In this document: positions 6,710-12,418 of the stretch, one piece after another
How the letters are laid out: each line of letters begins with the position of its first letter
How positions within the stretch are numbered: position 1 is the first letter of the stretch
Source: JAGLRQ01 sp965369805
GTDB lineage: Bacteria; Auribacterota; UBA6266
Reading direction: 5' to 3'
NCBI GenBank assembly: GCA_965369805.1
Contig: CBDURG010000048.1
Location: forward strand, 1 to 13,378
DNA length: 13,378 nt
Notes under the pieces: model-generated
Told to the model about the DNA's origin: nothing
What the model saw: only the letters and a program-made list of their open reading frames with translations
Databases searched by the model: none
Translations under genes and position numbers: made by a program

Positions 6710-6740
6710 AGTATTTAGTATCTAGTGAATAGCATCTAGC
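6710..6740. repeat. Heptamer array upstream of dapL
   Basis: In plus-strand reading the block divides into AGTATTT, AGTATCT, AGTGAAT, AGCATCT and a final AGC, with no spacer. It ends 8 nt from the dapL Shine-Dalgarno (6696-6701). The last 17 bases (6724-6740) recur inverted at 10938-10954 with one mismatch, and the unit order GTATTT, GTATCT, GTGAAT recurs at 12368-12388 upstream of argH. Confidence 0.65.
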
Positions 6741-6767
6741 AAACAATCTTTTATTTTTTAATCTTCT

Positions 6768-6785
6768 CTTCGTGCCCTTCGTGTT
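6768..6785. repeat. Tandem 9-base word pair (CTTCGTG type)
   Basis: CTTCGTGCC is followed directly by CTTCGTGTT (7 of 9 identical). It lies in the 202-bp gap between dapB and dapL (6690-6891), which also holds two other 9-base pairs and a heptamer array and no visible gene. A single related word, AACCACGAAG on the plus strand, occurs at 355-364. Confidence 0.6.
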
Positions 6786-6823
6786 TAAATTTTTTCTCTT
6801 TTCGTCTTTTCTTTCTTACTTTT

Positions 6824-6841
6824 TTAATCCTGTTAATCCTG
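6824..6841. repeat. Perfect tandem 9-base word pair (TTAATCCTG)
   Basis: TTAATCCTG occurs twice back to back with no mismatch, 38 bp from the CTTCGTG pair and 19 bp from the TTTATG pair. All three have the same 9-base period. Confidence 0.65.
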
Positions 6842-6860
6842 TCAAATTATTTTATTTTCA

Positions 6861-6878
6861 TTTATGTCCTTTATGGTT
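6861..6878. repeat. Tandem 9-base word pair (TTTATG type)
   Basis: TTTATGTCC is followed directly by TTTATGGTT. As in the pair at 6768-6785, the first unit ends in CC and the second in TT. The two pairs therefore share a layout despite different core words. It lies 13 bp after the dapB stop in transcription order. Confidence 0.55.
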
Positions 6879-6891
6879 GTTATCTCTTCCA

Positions 6892-7698
6892 TCAGCCAAA
6901 AAGTACATCTTTCATCGTATAAGCCCCTGCCGGTTTGTCCTTAATCCATATGGCTGCTCGGACAGATCCTCTGGCAAAAGTATCCCTTGTACGCGCTTTA
7001 TGCGTAATCTCTATTCTTTCACCGTTACCTGAGTAAACCACCGTATGCTCCCCTACCACTTCACCTGTCCTAACGGCATGAATCCCAATTTCATTTTCAG
7101 GTTTTTCACCAACCATTCCTTCCCGGCCATAAACAAATTTGGTTTCTCTATTACTTTCCTCCCTTAAAGAATCTTTAATCGTATTAGCAAGAGATTTGGC
7201 TGTTCCTGAAGGCGCGTCTTTTTTGAATTTATGATGTGTTTCTATTATTTCGATATCATAATCCTTTCCGAGCAAAACTCCTACTTTTCCAACAAACTGA
7301 AGCAGAAGATTTATACCGACACTCATATTTGAAGATATAAGAAGAGGAATTACCTTCGCGTAAATTGAAAGTTTTTCAAGATCATCATCGGCAAGACCGG
7401 TTGTTCCGACTACAACGGCTACCTTCTTTTCAGAGGCTTCCTGAATATTGTTCATTGAAGCTTCTTTCTCGGAGAAATCTATAAGAACATCGGCATTTTT
7501 CAAAACCTCACTAATCGAATCCACAATTTTTATTCCCGCAGGCCCCGCTCCCGCGACTTCCCCCGCGTCTCTGCCAACCATGCCATGGCCTTTTGCTTCA
7601 CAGGCTCCAACAAGTTTCGTTTCTGTATGAGAGAGAATTACATTGATAATTCTTTTTCCCATTCTTCCCGCGGCTCCGCTTACAGCTATATTTACCAT
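6892..7698 (-). CDS. dapB: 4-hydroxy-tetrahydrodipicolinate reductase
   Basis: DapB reduces the DapA product, 4-hydroxy-tetrahydrodipicolinate, to tetrahydrodipicolinate with NAD(P)H. The 268 residues show the Rossmann glycine motif GAAGRMG at 8-14, DFSEKEA near 74-80, GTTGL at 98-102, SSNMSVGINLL at 122-132, and the substrate and catalytic segment HHKFKKDAPSGTA at 155-167, in which His155, His156 and Lys159 match E. coli His159, His160 and Lys163. A second signature, RTGEVVGEHTVVY, follows. The ATG has a GGGGGAG Shine-Dalgarno at 8 nt. It starts 24 bp after the dapA stop, so the two are surely co-transcribed. A 202-bp repeat-rich spacer separates it from dapL, which uses its product. Confidence 0.97.
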   Translation of the reverse strand: MVNIAVSGAAGRMGKRIINVILSHTETKLVGACEAKGHGMVGRDAGEVAGAGPAGIKIVDSISEVLKNADVLIDFSEKEASMNNIQEASEKKVAVVVGTTGLADDDLEKLSIYAKVIPLLISSNMSVGINLLLQFVGKVGVLLGKDYDIEIIETHHKFKKDAPSGTAKSLANTIKDSLREESNRETKFVYGREGMVGEKPENEIGIHAVRTGEVVGEHTVVYSGNGERIEITHKARTRDTFARGSVRAAIWIKDKPAGAYTMKDVLFG

Positions 7699-7722
7699 TA
7701 TAATACTCCCCCAGTCGCGACT

Positions 7723-8589
7723 TTAAAGTATCCCGTATTCTTCAATCTGCCCTTTTATTATAGCCCTGGATTTTTCAGAAGGGCTTACCAACGGCAGTCT
7801 GAATTCCTCTTTAATCAACCCCTTCATAGCCATTGCTGTTTTAATCGGAATCGGATTTGTCTCAATAAACATAACTTTACACAGGTTAAAAAGCTTATAA
7901 TGCAGCTCCCTGGCACTTTCAAAATTACCTTCTTCCATTGCCGCCGTTAAAGCGCGTACATCAGAAGGGACTATATTAGCCACAACAGAAATTACACCGG
8001 TTCCGCCAACAGCCATTATGGGCATTGTCATTGAATCATCACCGGATAATACAGTTATTCCACACAGAGATATAATTTTTGTAACCTGATCCATTTTACC
8101 ACTGGCTTCTTTTATCGCCACTATATTGCTCAATTCCGACAATCTCGCTACGGTTTCAGGCTCGATGGAAATTCCAGTTCTGCCGGGGACATTATAAATT
8201 ACTATTGGGATAGAAACTTCTCCGGCAATTGCTTTGAAGTGACTGTATAATCCTTCCTGAGGTGGTTTGTTATAGTAAGGGGTAATCACAAGCGCGCCAT
8301 CGGCACCGGCCTCATGGGCATGCCTGGTATATTCTATTGCCTCTGCTGTATTATTTGATCCTGTTCCGGCGATTACCGGCACTTTCTTCTTTGCCTCATC
8401 TATAACTATTTCAATAACCTTCTTATGCTCTTCGGGGCTGAGTGTTGGAGATTCACCGGTTGTCCCGCAGGGAACTATACCCGATGTGCCCTCTTCAATA
8501 TGCATGTGAACCAAGCTTCTCAAACAATCTTCATCCACCTTGCCATCTTTAAATGGGGTAACAATTGCTACAAGAGAACCTTCAAACAT
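7723..8589 (-). CDS. dapA: 4-hydroxy-tetrahydrodipicolinate synthase
   Basis: DapA condenses pyruvate with aspartate semialdehyde, the branch point into the diaminopimelate and lysine pathway. The 288 residues form a full class I aldolase barrel. Visible residues are Thr43-Thr44 in GTTGESPTL, Tyr106 in TPYYNKP, Tyr132 in IYNVPGRTG, Arg137 and the Schiff-base Lys160 in IVAIKEASG, each one less than the E. coli number. In Gram-negative DapA the enzyme is often feedback-inhibited by lysine; whether this one is cannot be judged by eye. The ATG at 8589 has a strong GGAGG at 7 nt, and a heptamer array abuts that site directly at 8601. It follows a 204-bp spacer after dapF, so an internal promoter is possible. 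Aspartokinase and aspartate semialdehyde dehydrogenase are not in the window. Confidence 0.98.
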   Translation of the reverse strand: MFEGSLVAIVTPFKDGKVDEDCLRSLVHMHIEEGTSGIVPCGTTGESPTLSPEEHKKVIEIVIDEAKKKVPVIAGTGSNNTAEAIEYTRHAHEAGADGALVITPYYNKPPQEGLYSHFKAIAGEVSIPIVIYNVPGRTGISIEPETVARLSELSNIVAIKEASGKMDQVTKIISLCGITVLSGDDSMTMPIMAVGGTGVISVVANIVPSDVRALTAAMEEGNFESARELHYKLFNLCKVMFIETNPIPIKTAMAMKGLIKEEFRLPLVSPSEKSRAIIKGQIEEYGIL

Positions 8590-8600
8590 AATTTACCTCC

Positions 8601-8652
8601 GTATGTATGTAGTATTTAGTATTTAGTATGTAGGATTTAGTATCGAGTATTG
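8601..8652. repeat. Heptamer array upstream of dapA
   Basis: After GTATGTATGT (8601-8610), six units follow in strict register: AGTATTT, AGTATTT, AGTATGT, AGGATTT, AGTATCG and AGTATTG (8611-8652). The array abuts the dapA Shine-Dalgarno (8596-8600). It is the longest and cleanest copy in the window. Confidence 0.7.
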
Positions 8653-8669
8653 TGCATTTATTGTGCATT
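8648..8669. repeat. Perfect tandem 11-base repeat
   Basis: TATTGTGCATT occurs twice with no spacer or mismatch (8648-8658 and 8659-8669). Its first five bases overlap the last heptamer unit, so the word set changes period from 7 to 11 without a break. Confidence 0.65.
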
Positions 8670-8760
8670 GAATATAAAGTTTTTAGCTTTTTCACCAGCT
8701 TTCAGCTCTTTTTCTGCTTAGGGCTCCGATAGCTAAGTTTCTTTCTCTTCTTTGTTGTTC

Positions 8761-8788
8761 TATATACTATATACAAAATACTATATAC
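8761..8788. repeat. Inverted heptamer array downstream of dapF
   Basis: On the plus strand the units are TATATAC, TATATAC, AAAATAC and TATATAC. Read on the other strand they become GTATATA and GTATTTT, so this is the same family in opposite orientation to 8611-8652. The block begins 5 bp after the dapF stop. Together the two arrays bracket the dapF-dapA spacer as imperfect inverted repeats. Confidence 0.6.
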
Positions 8789-8793
8789 GGTTT

Positions 8794-9603
8794 TTAAAAT
8801 AATTCACCAGTATATACAATTCGCGCGGGGCCTGTCATATATACTTTTTCAAAAGAGCCGCCCTTTTTACCGTATTCGACAATTATTTCATCTCCGCTTC
8901 GGGCAACAGCTTTCACGGGAGAAATAACTCCTTTTAGCTCGCTCGCGAGGATACATGAAGCTACCATACCGGTACCACAGGCAAGTGTTTCCGCCTCAAC
9001 CCCTCTTTCATATGTCCTTACTTTTATTTCTTTTTTGCCTGTTATACAAACAAAATTCACATTAGTACCCGCGGGGCTAAATTCAGAAGCATATCTTATA
9101 GTTTTACCAATTAACGCGACATCCGGTTTTTCAATATCATCAACAAAAATTACTACATGAGGAACACCCGTATTAATAAAATCAACAGTTAAAGTTATCT
9201 CCGGCAAAGATACGTTAATATCTTTTCTAAAATCAGAAGGATTGCTCATCAGAACCCTGATATTTTCGCCGCGTATATCAGCTTCAATAACACCGGCCCC
9301 GGTTTCAATTTTCATTTTATCGGGTGCTATCCCGTTAACACAGGCAAACCGGGCAATACACCGTGCTCCATTCCCGCACATTTCCGGTTCCCCTCCATCG
9401 GGATTAAAAATCCTCATTCTGAAATCAGCGGAATTTGATTTTTGAAGAAGAATAACTCCGTCAGCACCAACAGATTTTTTTCTGGCACATAATTCAAGAA
9501 CCATATTAGATTCAGGAACGGGAAACACACCATCCCTGTCATCTATAATTATAAAATCATTTCCGGCGCCTTCTATTTTCGTAAATTTCAGTCTCGTTTT
9601 CAA
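8794..9603 (-). CDS. dapF: Diaminopimelate epimerase
   Basis: DapF interconverts LL- and meso-diaminopimelate without a cofactor, using two cysteines. meso-DAP feeds peptidoglycan and LysA. The 269 residues show GNDFIIID at 14-21, SVGADGVILL at 44-53, FNPDGGEPEMCGNGARC at 66-82 with catalytic Cys76, and ERGVEAETLACGTG at 199-212 with catalytic Cys209 (Cys73 and Cys217 in E. coli). The start is an unusual TTG at 9601-9603: GAGG lies 7 nt upstream, there is no nearby ATG, and the N-terminus then aligns with the family (KFTKIEGAGNDF). The TTG overlaps the stop of the repaired lysA frame as TTGA, indicating coupled translation. Stop TAA, followed after 5 bp by an inverted heptamer array. Confidence 0.97.
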   Translation of the reverse strand: MKTRLKFTKIEGAGNDFIIIDDRDGVFPVPESNMVLELCARKKSVGADGVILLQKSNSADFRMRIFNPDGGEPEMCGNGARCIARFACVNGIAPDKMKIETGAGVIEADIRGENIRVLMSNPSDFRKDINVSLPEITLTVDFINTGVPHVVIFVDDIEKPDVALIGKTIRYASEFSPAGTNVNFVCITGKKEIKVRTYERGVEAETLACGTGMVASCILASELKGVISPVKAVARSGDEIIVEYGKKGGSFEKVYMTGPARIVYTGELF

Positions 9604-10846
9604 TTTACATCCTCTAATCTGATAAGATCGAGATACTCTTCTCTTTTTCTTATAAGATGAACTGTGCCGCCATCAATAAGTATTTCCGCGGGGTGAGGCC
9701 TGGAATTATAATTGCTGCTCATGACAAAACCATAGGCTCCGGCACTAAATACGGCAAGACAATCTCCCTGTTTGAGTTTTTCGATTTCCCTGTCCTTCGC
9801 GAAAAATCCCCTGATTCACAAACCGGGCCCACAATATCACAAACCGTTTTTTCTTTTTCTTTCTTCTCGATAACCGGCATTATAGAGTGATAAGCCCCAT
9901 AAAGACTCGGCCTCAGCAAATCATTCATGCCCGCGTCGATAATCACAAAATTCTTTACCGGGGATTTTTTAACATACTGAACCCGGGCCAGCAAAATACC
10001 GCTGTTTCCCGCGATAAATCTGCCCGGTTCGATTATTAATTTAAGCCCTAACCCTTCCAGTTCCGGCAAAACCGCGTCGGCAAATGTTTTCGCGTCAAAT
10101 GTCACTTCCTCTTTATAATTAATTCCCAACCCGCCGCCAATATCGATATTCTCAAGTTTGATACCCGAGGATCTTATATTATTAATCAACGGCTTTATTT
10201 TTCTTATAGCGTTGACATAAGGAAAAGTATCTGTAATCTGGGACCCTATATGCGTCTGGATTCCTTTTATCTCAATGTTTTTCAAAGTTGAAGCATATTT
10301 ATAGAGATTCAAACCCTCATTAATATCCACCCCAAACTTATTTTCACTTTTTCCGGTAGTTATATATTTATGGGTTTTGGGATCAACATCGGGATTAATC
10401 CTTATGGCCACGGGGCCCTTAACTCCCATAGTTCCGGCAATTTTATTTATCCTCTCAAGCTCCTGTTTCGATTCAACATTAAACATCAATATTTCCTGCT
10501 CAAGCCCATATTCTATCTCGTCTTCTGTCTTGCCTACCCCGGCAAATACAATACGGGACATATCGGAACCAATCTCTTCGGCCCTGAAAAGTTCTCCTCC
10601 GGATACCACATCAAACCCGCTTCCCATATCTTTTAAAATCCTCAATATTGCCAAGTTTGAACACGATTTTATGGAATAACAGATTAAATGATCAATCGAG
10701 GAAAACGCTATTTTAAGAGAGTTAAATTTTTCAATAAAAGAGTTCTTGCTGTAAACATACAGCGGCGTCGCGAATTTTTTAATTAATTCGCTTACATTTA
10801 CTTCCTCACAAAATAATTCACCGCACCGGTATTTAAAATACTCCAT
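9600..10846 (-). CDS. lysA: Diaminopimelate decarboxylase, with a one-base frameshift
   Basis: LysA decarboxylates meso-diaminopimelate to L-lysine with PLP. The ATG at 10846 gives MEYFKYRCGELF and has AAAGGA at 6 nt; the frame stays open upstream only through the spacer. Visible are Lys60 in CYSIKSCSN (PLP lysine; families usually have K-A-N-S-N), HIGSQIT, GGGLGI, EPGR and VCESGDF with Cys343. After Phe348 the frame as given runs into 27 unrelated residues and stops at 9719. Adding one T to the five-T run at 9802-9806 restores AKDREIEKLKQGDCLAV, then GAYGFVMSSNYNSRP and PAEILIDGG, ending at TGA 9600-9602. The result is 415 residues, the usual length, and the stop overlaps the dapF start by 4 nt. 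The lesion is either a real recent mutation or a homopolymer read error; I favour the error because both halves are otherwise intact. Confidence 0.93.
9611..9614 (-). promoter_or_regulatory. Shine-Dalgarno supporting the TTG start of dapF
   Basis: GAGG on the minus strand lies 7 nt before the TTG at 9603, inside the last codons of the repaired lysA frame. This spacing is normal and there is no other start codon in frame near the conserved N-terminus. Confidence 0.6.
9802..9806 (-). other. lysA: Frameshift site in lysA (five-T run, expected six)
   Basis: On the coding strand the codons around GGGGATTTTTCGCG read G-D-F-S-R. With one more T they read G-D-F-F-A-K-D, as the family requires, and all remaining conserved segments follow in one frame. 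Confidence 0.85.
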
Positions 10847-10852
10847 TTTGTG

Positions 10853-10858
10853 TCCTTT
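10853..10858 (-). promoter_or_regulatory. Shine-Dalgarno that decides the lysA start
   Basis: AAAGGA on the minus strand lies 6 nt before the ATG at 10846. The frame stays open for 15 codons further upstream, but those codons cross this site and the heptamer units and are not conserved-looking, so the ATG is preferred. Confidence 0.7.
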
Positions 10859-10863
10859 AAAGC

Positions 10864-10927
10864 CGTATATAGTCTCTTGTAAAGAAAGCAATTAAAAACA
10901 GTATATAGCGCGGAGCACCGTATTTGG
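10864..10927. repeat. Degenerate heptamer units upstream of lysA
   Basis: CGTATAT and AGTCTCT (10864-10877) lie 5 nt from the lysA Shine-Dalgarno. After a 22-bp A-rich gap, AGTATAT, AGCGCGG and AGCACCG (10900-10920) continue with the same 7-base phase, followed by TATTTGG. The copies are more diverged than at dapA or argH. Confidence 0.45.
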
Positions 10928-10937
10928 TAATAAATTG

Positions 10938-10954
10938 GCTAGATGCTATTTACT
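10938..10954. repeat. Inverted 17-base copy of the dapL-upstream repeat
   Basis: GCTAGATGCTATTTACT is the reverse complement of positions 6724-6740 with one mismatch. It lies 12 bp after the argH stop, in opposite orientation to the heptamers next to the lysA ribosome site. Confidence 0.6.
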
Positions 10955-10966
10955 GTCCACCGCTTT

Positions 10967-12337
10967 TTAAATCCACTTCTTCAGTTCTTTTTTTACTTTA
11001 GACAACGCAGGGCTCCCTGAAGACTTCTTCGACTTAACAGAATTTTCAGCATTTAAAATTTTAATAACATCAGCGCTGAATTTATTTGAAAAAACCTTCA
11101 GGGCCTTTAAATTAATCTCCTCCGGTTTTTTCTTCGCGATGTTTGAGGCCATTATTTCGCCCACCACATGATGAGCGTCCCTGAATGGAAGGCCTTTCTG
11201 AACCAGATATTCCGCAATATCTGTCGCAAAAAGCCCCAAATCTTTATTTACCAAATTATTTATGACCTTTTTATTTAAAGTTATGCCCTTTACAAGTTCT
11301 GCCGTAACTTCAAGCATTTGAGTAACCGTATCAACAGAATTAAAAAGAAGTTTTTTATCCTCCTGCATGTCACGGTTATATGTCATCGGAAGGCCTTTCA
11401 TAACCGTTGACATGGCAACAACATTTCCTATAAGCCCGGATGATTTGCCCCTTATAAGCTCCGCCACATCAGGATTTTTCTTCTGAGGCATCATACTTGA
11501 ACCGGTACAAAAATCTTCCGGCAAATCCATCATCCCGACCGCTGAAGAAGAATAATATATTATATCCTCCGCAAGCCTGCTTAGATGAATTCCCACGAGT
11601 GATAGCGCTGATAAAAGTTCTATTACAAAATCCCGGTCTGAAACAGCATCCATACTGTTAGCGCTGACAGCCGAAAAACCAAGTTCTTTAGCCGCGAATT
11701 TCCTGTCTATGGGCAAAGCAGTGCCTGCCAGGGCACAAGAGCCCAGCGGCAAAACATCCACCCTTTTAAGAGCATCTTTAACCCTGCCCTTATCCCTCTC
11801 AAACATTTCAACAAAAGAAAGCATGTAATGGGCAAATGTTACGGGCATGGCAAACTGCGAATGAGTCAGGCCCGGAATAATAACTTCCAAATATTTACCG
11901 CCCAGGCGAGCCATACACCCCTGCAAGTTTAAAAGGCATGACAGTATAATTTTAGAAATATCTTTTATATACATCCTCGTATCAAGGCTTACCTGATCGT
12001 TCCTGCTCCTTGCCGTGTGAAGTTTTTTCCCCAATGTGCCAATACGCTTTATAAGTTCCTTTTCTATAACCATATGAATATCTTCATCCGAAACAGAACC
12101 CTTAAATTTACAGCTGTCCATATCACTCTTTATCAATTTAAGAGTTTTGATAATTTTAGAACTCTCTTTTTTTGTTAAAATACCGGCCTTAACAAGCACT
12201 TTCGCGTGCGCGACACTACCGGCAATATCATAGGAATACAGCCTGATATCAAAAGACAGCGATTCGGTAAAACACTCTACTTTCTTATTGGTGGATTTTT
12301 TAAACCGGCCGCCCCAGAGTTTTCCCTCATTTTTCAT
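10967..12337 (-). CDS. argH: Argininosuccinate lyase
   Basis: ArgH splits argininosuccinate into arginine and fumarate, the last step of arginine synthesis. It is a homotetramer of the fumarase/aspartase superfamily. From the ATG at 12337 the protein has 456 residues, the usual length, and begins MKNEGKLWGGRF, where the family's WGGRF signature is expected close to the N-terminus. HTARSRNDQ is at 107-115, LTHSQ with His159 near 157-161, and the signature GSSMMPQKKNPD at 279-290 with the presumed catalytic Ser281. The T-H-x-Q segment continues as F-A-M-P-V, whereas most relatives have R-A-Q-P or similar, a substitution worth noting. A TTG seven codons upstream is open but lacks a ribosome site. 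The 81-bp spacer after argG contains a heptamer array. Pairing with argG is the common arrangement. Confidence 0.97.
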   Translation of the reverse strand: MKNEGKLWGGRFKKSTNKKVECFTESLSFDIRLYSYDIAGSVAHAKVLVKAGILTKKESSKIIKTLKLIKSDMDSCKFKGSVSDEDIHMVIEKELIKRIGTLGKKLHTARSRNDQVSLDTRMYIKDISKIILSCLLNLQGCMARLGGKYLEVIIPGLTHSQFAMPVTFAHYMLSFVEMFERDKGRVKDALKRVDVLPLGSCALAGTALPIDRKFAAKELGFSAVSANSMDAVSDRDFVIELLSALSLVGIHLSRLAEDIIYYSSSAVGMMDLPEDFCTGSSMMPQKKNPDVAELIRGKSSGLIGNVVAMSTVMKGLPMTYNRDMQEDKKLLFNSVDTVTQMLEVTAELVKGITLNKKVINNLVNKDLGLFATDIAEYLVQKGLPFRDAHHVVGEIMASNIAKKKPEEINLKALKVFSNKFSADVIKILNAENSVKSKKSSGSPALSKVKKELKKWI

Positions 12338-12348
12338 TATTTCGTATA

Positions 12349-12354
12349 TCCTTT
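12349..12354 (-). promoter_or_regulatory. Shine-Dalgarno that decides the argH start
   Basis: AAAGGA on the minus strand precedes the ATG at 12337 by 11 nt, slightly long but usable. The in-frame TTG at 12356-12358 lies upstream of this site and has none of its own. Confidence 0.55.
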
Positions 12355-12360
12355 GCAATT

Positions 12361-12395
12361 CGTATCTCGTATTTAGTATCTCGTGAATCGTATAT
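12361..12395. repeat. Heptamer array upstream of argH
   Basis: In plus-strand reading the units are CGTATCT, CGTATTT, AGTATCT, CGTGAAT and CGTATAT in strict register. The array ends 6 nt from the argH Shine-Dalgarno. The middle three units have the same order as at 6710-6730. Confidence 0.65.
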
Positions 12396-12418
12396 TTGGT
12401 TAACAGTTTATATTTACT

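Noticed and set aside
6830..6848. TTGACA on the minus strand as a -35 box for dapL
   Set aside because: It is made by the edge of the TTAATCCTG repeat, and no TATAAT-like -10 follows at the right distance.
8601..8790. CRISPR-like array in the dapF-dapA spacer
   Set aside because: The units are 7 or 11 bases with no spacers between them, and there are no cas genes.
9719..9798. The 27-residue C-terminal tail of lysA as given, taken as a real alternative end
   Set aside because: It has no similarity to the family, while the neighbouring frame carries all the missing conserved motifs over the same bases.
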